A stretch of 64,000 nucleotides of DNA from Arsukibacterium sp. MJ3 (GTDB lineage: Bacteria > Pseudomonadota > Gammaproteobacteria > Enterobacterales > Alteromonadaceae). The position numbers and the translations under genes are program-made. Every line of letters begins with the position of its first letter. Positions within the stretch are counted from its first letter, which is position 1. The notes beneath the pieces are model-generated. The model ran no database searches, was not told the DNA's origin, and worked only from the letters and a program-made list of their open reading frames with translations. The stretch lies in assembly GCF_000987765.1 (NCBI RefSeq), contig NZ_LAHP01000016.1, positions 1 to 64,000 of the forward strand, read 5' to 3'. Shown here piece by piece: positions 16,956 through 24,244 of this stretch.

Positions 16956-17285
16956 TTAATTTGATATGGATGGCGTAATAATGTTCAGGTTATTTTTTAC
17001 TGCCTTTACCCCTGTCACTTTTTCGGCAACAACACCTGCGCGGCTTTTATCTTCGGTTGAGTTAACTGTACCGTTAAGACTGATTTCACCTTGCTCTGAG
17101 GTAACGGTAATAGTACTGTTGTTAAAAAACGCTTCACGTTTTAGTGCATCAGACACGGCGACGTTCAGACTGGTATCCTCCATCTGTATGGTTTTAGTTT
17201 GGTTTGCCGGAGTGTTGTCGCAGCCAGTTAATGCCAGTAACGGCAACAGCAGAAACAAGATAAAAATAGTAGGGCGAAGGGTCAT
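16956..17285 (-). CDS. BON-domain lipoprotein 2
   Basis: The 109-residue product has a lipoprotein signal (LTGC near residue 22) and a single BON domain (LNVAVSDALKREAFF, GEISLNGTV, VAEKVTGVKAVKNNL). It is the first gene of a two-gene operon with the BON lipoprotein at 16619. A perfect GTGCGCTAGCGCAC palindrome lies 67 bases before its start. It is predicted to sit at the periplasmic face of an envelope membrane; its ligand is unknown. Confidence 0.87.
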   Translation of the reverse strand: MTLRPTIFILFLLLPLLALTGCDNTPANQTKTIQMEDTSLNVAVSDALKREAFFNNSTITVTSEQGEISLNGTVNSTEDKSRAGVVAEKVTGVKAVKNNLNIITPSISN

Positions 17286-17352
17286 ATTCAGATTCTCAGT
17301 AAGTTTACTATAATGGTAACTTTCAACTTAAAACACCTTGCAGTGGGGATCT

Positions 17353-17366
17353 GTGCGCTAGCGCAC
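17353..17366. promoter_or_regulatory. Candidate operator, perfect palindrome GTGCGCTAGCGCAC
   Basis: This is the most symmetric copy of the motif. It lies between divergent genes, 67 bases before the BON operon on the minus strand and 140 bases before the Lmo0937-type gene on the plus strand, so it could control both. Confidence 0.55.
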
Positions 17367-17506
17367 TTTTGTTTGAAATAATAGTCGCCCTCCGATGATA
17401 GTCCGACTATAGTTATATTAATTGCGTTATGTTGCATACCGTACATACAACTCTGGCAGTACTGTTGCATAGTTATAGCCCATAAATCGTTAATAGGTAG
17501 AACGCA

Positions 17507-17653
17507 ATGTTAGAAACAATAATTGTATTGCTGATTATTCTTTGGGCGCTCGGCCTGGTGTCTTCTTACACCATGGGTGGGTTTATTCATATTTTGTTGG
17601 TTGTGGCATTGGTGATGGTGGCGATAAGGCTTCTTCGTGGTCGCAGGATCTGA
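17507..17653 (+). CDS. Lmo0937-family membrane miniprotein (48 residues)
   Basis: The product starts MLETIIVLLIILWALGLVSS and continues with YTMGGFIHILLVVALV, ending in a basic RLLRGRRI tail. That is the pattern of the Lmo0937 family: two short membrane segments joined by a Ser/Thr-Gly turn. The family is widespread in stress-responsive loci but its function is not established. The gene lies 21 bases before the degenerate GGDEF gene and shares an intergenic palindrome with the divergent BON operon. Confidence 0.8.
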   Translation: MLETIIVLLIILWALGLVSSYTMGGFIHILLVVALVMVAIRLLRGRRI

Positions 17654-17674
17654 TGTCAGCTGGTCGGAGACAGT

Positions 17675-18337
17675 ATGCAAAGCAAACCCAATACTATTAA
17701 TCATATTTATGGTGTTTGGCCGATTTTGCGCCATAAAATTTTGTTAACGCCCAGGCGCAGCTATGCTGAATTACAGCAAGCACTGCAGCAGGCGGAAAAA
17801 GTAACCGAGCATACGCTGGGCGAATTGTTGGCACTCAGGCAAAGCTTGCAGTTGGGTAACCCTAGCGACACAACAGACCAGCTGCAAATGCAACAGCGTA
17901 TTCAGTTTATGATTAAGCAGGTGCAGCGCCAGGGCAGTGGCTTTGCTACGCTGTCTGTGCAATTAGATAATTACCAGGAAATATATGTTAATTATGGCGC
18001 GACGACCGCTAAGCAGGTTAGCGAGCTGGCCATGACTCGTTTGGCTGAGGCCGTGCGTGAGTGCGATGTAATTAGCCAGCAGGCCGACGACAAGTTTTTA
18101 CTACTGATAACCGACGTCTCACGCATTTATGATGCGGTACTGGTAGCCGAAAAATTGATGCAAAAGCTGGCATTGCCAAATGGCTTGTGTCAGCCACCAC
18201 TGGAGTTGTCGGCCAGTATTGGCATTAGCCGTTGTCCTGAAGACGGTATTGACGCAGAGTTATTAATGGAAAGGGCGGCAGCTGCCATGTTACACGCCCA
18301 AAGTCGTGGCGGTAATCAGTTTTCTTTATTACGTTAA
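17675..18337 (+). CDS. Degenerate GGDEF protein, candidate c-di-GMP receptor
   Basis: The 220-residue product resembles the cyclase at 3273-3995: a helical N-terminus, then a GGDEF-fold domain. The active-site motif is replaced by ADDKF, so cyclase activity is not expected. However, the motif RECD lies exactly five residues before it, the position of the inhibitory site, so c-di-GMP binding may be retained. The end of the fold (SIGISRCPEDG, AAAAMLHAQSRGGN) is normal. It follows the Lmo0937-type gene by 21 bases, with a GGAGA site, and is probably co-transcribed with it. Confidence 0.82.
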   Translation: MQSKPNTINHIYGVWPILRHKILLTPRRSYAELQQALQQAEKVTEHTLGELLALRQSLQLGNPSDTTDQLQMQQRIQFMIKQVQRQGSGFATLSVQLDNYQEIYVNYGATTAKQVSELAMTRLAEAVRECDVISQQADDKFLLLITDVSRIYDAVLVAEKLMQKLALPNGLCQPPLELSASIGISRCPEDGIDAELLMERAAAAMLHAQSRGGNQFSLLR

Positions 18338-18384
18338 TCTGTTGGTTGCGTTTTAACAGTAAGTTACTTGCTCTGTTTGATAAT

Positions 18385-18403
18385 AGGGGGCTTTAGGCCC
18401 CCT
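18385..18403. terminator. Hairpin between convergent genes
   Basis: AGGGGGC pairs with GCCCCCT around a TTTAG loop, between the stops of the degenerate GGDEF gene and the S9 peptidase gene. Neither side has a strong T-tract, but position and strength suggest a two-way transcription stop. Confidence 0.5.
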
Positions 18404-18412
18404 CTTGGTTCA

Positions 18413-20341
18413 TTATAAATGTTGCTGTAAAAATGTCAGGTATGTCTGCTGCGCAGTAATGCGGTTAGCTTTTTTCAAGAAGCCGTGGCCTTCATCTGGG
18501 AACAGCACATACTCTACTGGTACGCCGTTGGCTCGAATGGCGGCGACCATTTCATCGCTTTCTACCTGCAAAACCCTTGGGTCGTTAGCACCTTGCACCA
18601 CCAGTACCGGTTTTTTTACTTTGTCACCATGAAATACCGGTGAAATGCGGCGCAGTCGATCGCCATCTACTGCCGGATCACCCAGTTCAGCATACAGCGA
18701 TTCACGATACGCTTCCCACCACGGTGGAATACTTTCCAGGGTGCGTACCCAGTTAGTTACTCCAAAAATATTGATACCTACCTTAAACTCATCGGTAAAG
18801 GCCATGGCGGCCATAGTCAGGTAGCCGCCGTAACTGCCGCCGATCACGCCAATGCGGTCGGTTGCTACCCAGTCCAGTTGCTGCAGATATTTTTTACCGT
18901 AAACAATGTCCTGTAAATCATCCTCACCGTGGCGCAGGTCATCCAGGTGATAAAAGGTTTTACCATAGCCAGATGAGCCACGGTTATTGACCGACAAAAT
19001 GGCATAGCCATGATTCAACAAATGTTGGATCATCGGGCTGTAGCCAGTGCGGGACTGCCCACCGGGGCCACCGTGGATCCAAATTAGTGCCGGTACCTTA
19101 GCGTTAGGGTTAGCCTGATGCGGCTTATACAGTAGGGCTGGAATCGTTAGGTCGTCAAAGCTGTTAAAACGAATTACCTCACTTTGTACCAGATGTTGCT
19201 CGTTAATGCTGCTGTCGAGTGCTTGAGTGAGTCGTGTGACTTCTGGGCTACCTACTTGCCAGACATATAAATTAGACGGGCTATTATCGGCATTTAAGTA
19301 AAAACTCAGGTAGTTACTATCATCAGAAAAGGTTACGCCACGTAAGTCACCGGCAGGTAGTTCGGGTAGTTGCAGCGCGTTACCGTTTTTAAGGTTGGTA
19401 ATACTGATCACGGTAGACGCGTCGGCATTCACGCCCTGCACCTGGTACTGTTTGTCATCGCTAAAGTAAATAAAGCTGATATCCCAGTCGGCCTGGCTAT
19501 AAGGCACCGTGCTGGCGTTTTGCAAGTTGTAACTATAGGCGGCAACAAATTCACTGCTGCCATTGGCACCAAACAACAGCGCACTGCTATCCGGCGTAAA
19601 GCCGTATACCTGGTGGGAAATATTGCCCTGATGTTCGGTAATTAATTGTGGGTCAGTACTGCTGCCTAGCGTATGCAAAAACAGGTTATTATCGGCATTA
19701 GTGCGCTCTTTGCTTAGCGCCAGGTAACGGCCATCTTTACTTACGGCATCTATGCCATAACCATCGTTGTTTTCATACACCAACTTACGGCTGTAGTCGG
19801 TTGCATTATAGCGATACAAGTCAAAGAAACGGGCATCACGCTCATTGCTGGCAATAAAAAAACTGCCGTCATCGTGCCAACCAGCAAAATAGGCTTTCAG
19901 CTTGTCGCCGGGGGTAAGGTCGCGCACGCTACCGTCGGTTTCGCGCAGATAAACGTGGTTTAGCTCATTGCCGCCTTGATCCGCGGTATAGAGTAAGCGG
20001 TTATCATTGGGAAACCAACTAATTGGAAACGCCGGATCAGTAGTCGACTGTGTTAACGGTTGCCAGTCTTTACCGTCAAGGCTAACACGGTACAGGTTAA
20101 ACACGCCACTTTCATCAGATGCTACCAGCAACGCGCTGGCATCATGGTTAATGTCATTGCCCATATAGCTTTTGGTGGCAAAGAATTGTTCAGCACTGTA
20201 CTGAGCAATGCTACTACTAGCGCGACTGGCATTGCTACTCAGGTTAGCACTGACAGCTGGATCGGTGGCTTTATTACAAGCACTAAGTAAAAATGCAGCA
20301 CTTAGCAGTAACGCTACAGTGCTTATGCGGCGTGATAACAT
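18413..20341 (-). CDS. S9-family peptidase lipoprotein (prolyl oligopeptidase/DPP-like)
   Basis: The 642-residue protein has a lipoprotein signal with LLSAC near residue 21. A long beta-propeller-like region with WYL/TDQGGN repeats (to about residue 390) precedes an alpha/beta-hydrolase domain. The catalytic serine sits in GGSYGGY (about 501), the acid in GANDPRV (about 584) and the histidine in DEGHGF (about 617). S9 enzymes cleave short peptides, often after proline; this one is probably anchored on the periplasmic or outer side. An AGAGGGA ribosome-binding site precedes the ATG, and the gene appears monocistronic. Confidence 0.9.
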   Translation of the reverse strand: MLSRRISTVALLLSAAFLLSACNKATDPAVSANLSSNASRASSSIAQYSAEQFFATKSYMGNDINHDASALLVASDESGVFNLYRVSLDGKDWQPLTQSTTDPAFPISWFPNDNRLLYTADQGGNELNHVYLRETDGSVRDLTPGDKLKAYFAGWHDDGSFFIASNERDARFFDLYRYNATDYSRKLVYENNDGYGIDAVSKDGRYLALSKERTNADNNLFLHTLGSSTDPQLITEHQGNISHQVYGFTPDSSALLFGANGSSEFVAAYSYNLQNASTVPYSQADWDISFIYFSDDKQYQVQGVNADASTVISITNLKNGNALQLPELPAGDLRGVTFSDDSNYLSFYLNADNSPSNLYVWQVGSPEVTRLTQALDSSINEQHLVQSEVIRFNSFDDLTIPALLYKPHQANPNAKVPALIWIHGGPGGQSRTGYSPMIQHLLNHGYAILSVNNRGSSGYGKTFYHLDDLRHGEDDLQDIVYGKKYLQQLDWVATDRIGVIGGSYGGYLTMAAMAFTDEFKVGINIFGVTNWVRTLESIPPWWEAYRESLYAELGDPAVDGDRLRRISPVFHGDKVKKPVLVVQGANDPRVLQVESDEMVAAIRANGVPVEYVLFPDEGHGFLKKANRITAQQTYLTFLQQHL

Positions 20342-20445
20342 AGTCGTTCCCTCTTTTAATCAATATCTGTCATCACGACTGCCTTACCTGTGATGGGTTA
20401 TCCACTCTTTTTTGGTGTTTTCGCTGCTGCGGTAACCGGTTATTG

Positions 20446-20694
20446 CTAGCCTAAAAACTTTTTTACATACCAGCAACTGGCATAAATAGTTAAATTCTGC
20501 TGTTTAGCCCACGCCAGACCGTGGCGCACCAGCTTTTCAGCTAACCCCTTACCACGCAGTTCGGGTGGTACAAAGGTGTTGGTGAAATTAATGGTGCTGC
20601 CCGCCAGTTGATAATCTAGCTGGGCTTGCTCGCCATCATTTGCCAGCACAAAACGCTGCCGCCAGGCTTGATGAATAATCTCCTCTGCTGCCAT
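20446..20694 (-). CDS. Small GNAT N-acetyltransferase (YjdJ-like)
   Basis: The 82-residue product matches the small COG2388-type acetyltransferases. A short beta-strand region (QLDYQLAGSTINFTNTFVPPELRGKGLA) contains the acetyl-CoA loop RGKGLA, followed by a helix and a final strand with CWYVKKFL. Its substrate is unknown. The ATG lies five bases after the stop of the upstream gene, whose last codons provide a GAGGAG ribosome-binding site, so the two are an operon. Confidence 0.8.
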   Translation of the reverse strand: MAAEEIIHQAWRQRFVLANDGEQAQLDYQLAGSTINFTNTFVPPELRGKGLAEKLVRHGLAWAKQQNLTIYASCWYVKKFLG

Positions 20695-20699
20695 TATTA

Positions 20700-20960
20700 T
20701 TACTCCTCTAACCAGGGGGTTTGTGGCAATAAATTTAAGTGGCTGGTATAGCGGGCTAAATTAAAGCTTTGCTGATGCTCTATCACGTCAACCATTTCCG
20801 GCGCCAATGCGCAGGCTATTAGGGCAATGGCATCATCATAGCTGCTGCCGGTCATCCGTAGCCGCATTAATGTGGCTTTAACGTCAGTCGGGTAGTTGTC
20901 GGCTAACTGGTTTTCTACCACTTCAAATAGCATGGCCTGGTCAAGTTGTTCATCTTGCAT
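20700..20960 (-). CDS. Conserved-looking hypothetical protein
   Basis: With the ATG at 20960 (AAAGGT site) the product has 86 residues; an extension to 21002 starts at a less likely site. It is acidic, predicted helical, with MFEVVENQLADNYP near the start and a TSHLNLLPQTPW end. There are no membrane segments or cysteines. I do not recognise a family. It is the first gene of a two-gene unit with the small acetyltransferase. Confidence 0.6.
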   Translation of the reverse strand: MQDEQLDQAMLFEVVENQLADNYPTDVKATLMRLRMTGSSYDDAIALIACALAPEMVDVIEHQQSFNLARYTSHLNLLPQTPWLEE

Positions 20961-21029
20961 GGTGTTACCTTTTTGCTCGGCGCAGTAACGCTGTTGCTGC
21001 ATGATTAAGGTGCTTAGGCTAAGCTAGCC

Positions 21030-21057
21030 AACAATAAATAACAATAAATAACAATAA
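21030..21057 (+). repeat. Short tandem repeat, unit AACAATAAAT
   Basis: A ten-base AT-rich unit is repeated 2.8 times in the short gap between divergent genes, just before the Nramp-like ATG at 21070. It may be a promoter-proximal slippage region; nothing in it suggests a CRISPR or transposon end. Confidence 0.7.
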
Positions 21058-21069
21058 GCAGTGTAGACT

Positions 21070-22329
21070 ATGCAAGCTCAGCAACAAGGTTTAAATAAAG
21101 GTTGGCGCGGCCGCATTCAGGCCCTGGGCCCGGGAATGTTAATGGCTACCGCTGCCATTGGTGGCTCGCACCTGGTGGCGTCCACTCAGGCAGGGGCCTT
21201 ATTTGGCTGGCAACTTATCTGGCTGATATTGCTAGTTAATATACTAAAATATCCGTTTTTCCGCTTTGGTGTGCAGTATACATTGCAGCATAATGAAAGT
21301 TTGTTGCAGGGCTATCAGCGCAAGGGTAAGGCTTACTTTTATAGCTTTATTGGCTTAACTATTATTGCTGCAGTAGTCAATACCGCCGGGGTGCTATTGC
21401 TCACCGCCAGCCTGTTACAGTATGCGCTGCCGGGGACGGTATCAATCACCTTGTTGTGTTGGCTTATTCTGGCGGTGTGCTTGCTGATTTTACTGCTCGG
21501 CCATTACCGAGCGCTGGATACGGTATCCAAGCTGATTATGCTGCTGCTGACCATAACGACTGTAGTTGCAGTGGCTATTGCCTGGCAAAATGGTGCGCAG
21601 GCACCGGCTGACTATATTGGCCCCACGCCCTGGACTCTGGCGGGGTTAGGTTTTTTAGTGGCGTTAATGGGCTGGATGCCGGCGCCTATTGAAATTTCAG
21701 CCATCAGCTCGTTATGGTTAAAAGCCAAGCAGCGCCATACCCACATTACCCGCGCGCAGGGGCTGTTCGATTTTAACCTGGGTTACTGGCTGACCGCGAC
21801 GCTGGCCTTAGTATTTTTATCGTTAGGTGCTTTGGTGCAATACGGTAGTGAGCAACCGATTGCGCTGGCCGGCAGTGCTTTTGCCCAGCAACTAATGAAT
21901 ATGTATGTCAGCACTATTGGCGACTGGTCGCGGCCGTTGGTGGCACTTATTGCTTTTTTATGCATGTTTGGCACCACCATTACCGTATTAGATGGCTATG
22001 CCCGCACCCTGAATGAGTCGTTTATTTTAGTAGGCTGGCAACAGCCAACCAATCGCCGTAGCCTAAGTCTCTGGCTGTTAGCGCAGGCAGCCAGTGGTAT
22101 GGCACTTATTTTATTTTTTAGCTCGGCGCTTGGCCCCTTACTCACTTTTGCCATGACGCTGGCCTTTTTAACCACGCCAGTATTTGCCTGGCTAAATTTC
22201 AGTTTAATGCGCGGTAACGGCGCCATAGCATTAAGCTGGCCGCTGCAATGGCTAAGCTGGGTTGGCCTAGTTTATCTTAGCGGCTTTGCATTGCTGTTTC
22301 TGGCCTGGTTTAGTGGCTTGTTGTCATAG
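21070..22329 (+). CDS. Nramp-like metal transporter with altered metal-site motifs
   Basis: The 419-residue protein has eleven or so membrane segments and the Nramp fold pattern (LGPGMLMATAAIGG, then STQAGALFGW). The hallmark DPGN of helix 1 is replaced by GGSH (residues 31-34), and the MPH of helix 6 is replaced by MPAP (about 202-205). Canonical Nramps use those residues to bind Mn2+ or Fe2+, so this member may carry another ion or use other ligands. It is an inner-membrane transporter of unknown substrate. No metalloregulator site was evident upstream; the start codon follows the short tandem repeat without a strong ribosome-binding site. Confidence 0.8.
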   Translation: MQAQQQGLNKGWRGRIQALGPGMLMATAAIGGSHLVASTQAGALFGWQLIWLILLVNILKYPFFRFGVQYTLQHNESLLQGYQRKGKAYFYSFIGLTIIAAVVNTAGVLLLTASLLQYALPGTVSITLLCWLILAVCLLILLLGHYRALDTVSKLIMLLLTITTVVAVAIAWQNGAQAPADYIGPTPWTLAGLGFLVALMGWMPAPIEISAISSLWLKAKQRHTHITRAQGLFDFNLGYWLTATLALVFLSLGALVQYGSEQPIALAGSAFAQQLMNMYVSTIGDWSRPLVALIAFLCMFGTTITVLDGYARTLNESFILVGWQQPTNRRSLSLWLLAQAASGMALILFFSSALGPLLTFAMTLAFLTTPVFAWLNFSLMRGNGAIALSWPLQWLSWVGLVYLSGFALLFLAWFSGLLS

Positions 22330-22342
22330 ACTAAAATCGGCT

Positions 22343-22405
22343 TACAACGCCAGCGCTTTTCACTGCAGGCAATACCCGACACGCCGCCACCAACCGTTTT
22401 CAATA
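22343..22405 (-). pseudogene. Remnant of an ilvH 3' end
   Basis: On the minus strand this stretch encodes GVSGIA and an EK-containing tail like the last residues of IlvH at 28052-28543, with one base lost before the stop. At DNA level about 50 bases match 28051-28100, including a 20-base identical run beginning GGCAATACCC. The preceding codons keep a weaker match. It lies just beyond copD, so ilvH 3' sequence flanks the copper operon on both sides in direct orientation. Confidence 0.6.
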
Positions 22406-22477
22406 TAACAATCATCTAACTGGCGTAGGATATTAATCTGATGAGCGATGGCGTCTTCCAAATTATTTTTTCTAAAG

Positions 22478-23341
22478 TCAGGATCTATCCAACCCTATCA
22501 CTACCGTTGCCCATGCAGTAACACCTAGCACAAGCAGGCCGGTAACTATTTCAATACTTATAACTGCCCGTAGGCGTTGCAAGGCCAGCGGCTTTGGCAG
22601 TTGTGGTACTAGCAGCAATTTATTGATGGCACCCAGTCCCAGCAGTAGCAGCACCAGGCTAAACTTAACCAACAACGTTTGGCCATACGCGGTTTGCCAC
22701 AGCTGGCGCAAATCTTCGAGCAATAGCAATAGCATCAGGCCGCCCGCTAACAATAATAAGCCAACAAAAAACAGTGCCAGCACGCCAAACTGCTGCATCA
22801 GTCGGGCAGTTAGCGCTGGTGTGGCAATTCGGCTTATTTGCCACAATGGCAGCAGTGAACCCATCCAGAGCGATACTGCGATAAGATGAAGCAACAGTGC
22901 TAACTGCCCATACCATGGGCTATGAACTAAATGACCATTAAAGGTATAGGCTAAAACAATGCTGAGGCAGGCAACAGGCGCAACCATGCGCAGCAGCGGT
23001 TGGCGCCAGATAACAACGTGGCTAATGGCAAAAAGGAAAAAACCGCAAAATGCCAAGCCCCAACTGAGGCCCATATTGCCCGCCAATAGCATACCGTAAA
23101 GCTCCCAATCAGCGAAACTGGCCCAGCCCTGGCCACTGAATTGTAGTAATTGCAGCATAAATGCCAGCATTACGCTGCATAGCCCCAGCAGCGCCGCCGC
23201 CAAACCGTAATAACGCAACCAAGCCATTACCGCGTTATCCTGTTTGCTAAGCAGGGTAATATAATAGCCACCTATTACGCCTGCGCTGGCAAGGTACAGC
23301 AGCACTTTTGCCAGCCAGCTGCCAAGGTTAAATACATCCAC
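22478..23341 (-). CDS. copD: CopD-family copper resistance membrane protein
   Basis: The 287-residue protein has about eight membrane segments and the CopD/YcnJ pattern, with conserved histidines in the FNGHLVHSPWYGQ and LLLHLIAVSLWMGSL segments, as expected for copper transfer across the inner membrane. It starts at GTG with an AGAGGA site; an overlapping ATG is out of frame. It is the last gene of the copper operon and follows copC, its usual partner. Members of this family usually move copper inward to supply periplasmic and cytoplasmic copper proteins. Confidence 0.87.
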   Translation of the reverse strand: MDVFNLGSWLAKVLLYLASAGVIGGYYITLLSKQDNAVMAWLRYYGLAAALLGLCSVMLAFMLQLLQFSGQGWASFADWELYGMLLAGNMGLSWGLAFCGFFLFAISHVVIWRQPLLRMVAPVACLSIVLAYTFNGHLVHSPWYGQLALLLHLIAVSLWMGSLLPLWQISRIATPALTARLMQQFGVLALFFVGLLLLAGGLMLLLLLEDLRQLWQTAYGQTLLVKFSLVLLLLGLGAINKLLLVPQLPKPLALQRLRAVISIEIVTGLLVLGVTAWATVVIGLDRS

Positions 23342-23425
23342 AAGTAATTCCTCTAACAGGGCTGAACCCTGCAGTACTCAGTGTACTATTTTGACCAATG
23401 AATATGGCTAACCTGCCAATTATCG

Positions 23426-23860
23426 TTACTCAGTTGTAGGTGCTGTGGTTACGGCAACTGCAGTGGGGTTAACAATAAAACTAAAGTTGCCTTCAATTTT
23501 ATGGCCATCGTCACCCATGCCCATCCAAAAAACCTGATATGACGCCGCGGCTAATGGGGCGTTAGTTGGCACGACAAAACGGGCTTTAGCCGTGTTACTG
23601 CGTTTAAAGTTCAGCGCAACATCCTGTCCTGCATCATCTTTTAAACTCACGCTCATTAAACGTAGCGGCGCGCCAAACTCCAGGTTTAGCTGGTTCACTG
23701 CAGTAACCGTCTGACCATTTGCTGGTGCAGAGGCGGTTAAACTGGTGTGAGCCCAGACTTGGGTTGGCGTAACTAACGTCAGTAGCGCCGCTAAAGCGAG
23801 CAGCGCAGCAGAATAAACGGCGTTGCTATTTACAAGGGGGAAACGTGTAATAACGCTCAT
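23426..23860 (-). CDS. copC: CopC-type periplasmic copper-binding protein
   Basis: The 144-residue product has a signal peptide ending in VWA just before the mature N-terminal histidine (WAHTSLTASAP), the first copper ligand in CopC proteins. The rest is the small cupredoxin-like fold, with VFWMGMGDDGHKIEGNFSF supplying the downstream Asp/His ligands typical of the Cu(II) site. It overlaps the CusF-like gene in an ATGA and precedes copD, so it is co-expressed with both. It carries copper in the periplasm, probably to CopD or to the oxidase. Confidence 0.9.
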   Translation of the reverse strand: MSVITRFPLVNSNAVYSAALLALAALLTLVTPTQVWAHTSLTASAPANGQTVTAVNQLNLEFGAPLRLMSVSLKDDAGQDVALNFKRSNTAKARFVVPTNAPLAAASYQVFWMGMGDDGHKIEGNFSFIVNPTAVAVTTAPTTE

Positions 23861-24234
23861 TTTTGTTCTCCTTCATGTGCGCTGGGCGCTGTTTTTTCAA
23901 TGGCGGTTACCACTAGCTTTGTGCCTATCTTCTTAACTTGGAATTGCACGTTATCACCTGGTGCTAAGCCCTCGAACAAGGTTTTATCGTCAATTTGAAA
24001 CACCATTGTCATGCCGGGCATTGCCAGGCTTTTTATTGCTTCATGTTTCAGGGTGATTTTGCCGTATTCAACGTCTATCTTACGTACCGTGGCTACGGTC
24101 ATATCTTCCGCCGCAGCCGCAGGTAGCGTTTCGGCGTTCTGGTGATGTTCAGCATGAGCTTGCTGTGCCAAGGTTGCACACGATGCTAATGCCGCGAATA
24201 ACACAGTAATACTTACAGTTAATAATTTCATCAT
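23857..24234 (-). CDS. CusF-like periplasmic copper chaperone
   Basis: The 125-residue product has a signal peptide, a His-rich linker (HAEHH), then a CusF-type beta-barrel. The metal motif reads HEAIKSLAMPGMTM: the histidine and the MTM pair of CusF are present, but the capping tryptophan of E. coli CusF is replaced by methionine. That variant is common in plasmid and environmental copper clusters. It probably hands copper to efflux or oxidase partners. The gene lies between the multicopper oxidase and copC, overlapping the latter by four bases. Confidence 0.85.
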   Translation of the reverse strand: MMKLLTVSITVLFAALASCATLAQQAHAEHHQNAETLPAAAAEDMTVATVRKIDVEYGKITLKHEAIKSLAMPGMTMVFQIDDKTLFEGLAPGDNVQFQVKKIGTKLVVTAIEKTAPSAHEGEQK

Positions 24235-24244
24235 TCACCTGTTG

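Noticed and set aside
16623-17313. Plus-strand open frames opposite the two BON lipoprotein genes
   Set aside because: The minus-strand genes have signal peptides, lipoboxes and BON domains; the plus frames are shadows with unusual composition.
21030-21057. Tandem repeat considered as a CRISPR fragment
   Set aside because: The unit is ten bases, AT-rich and without spacers; it is a simple sequence repeat.
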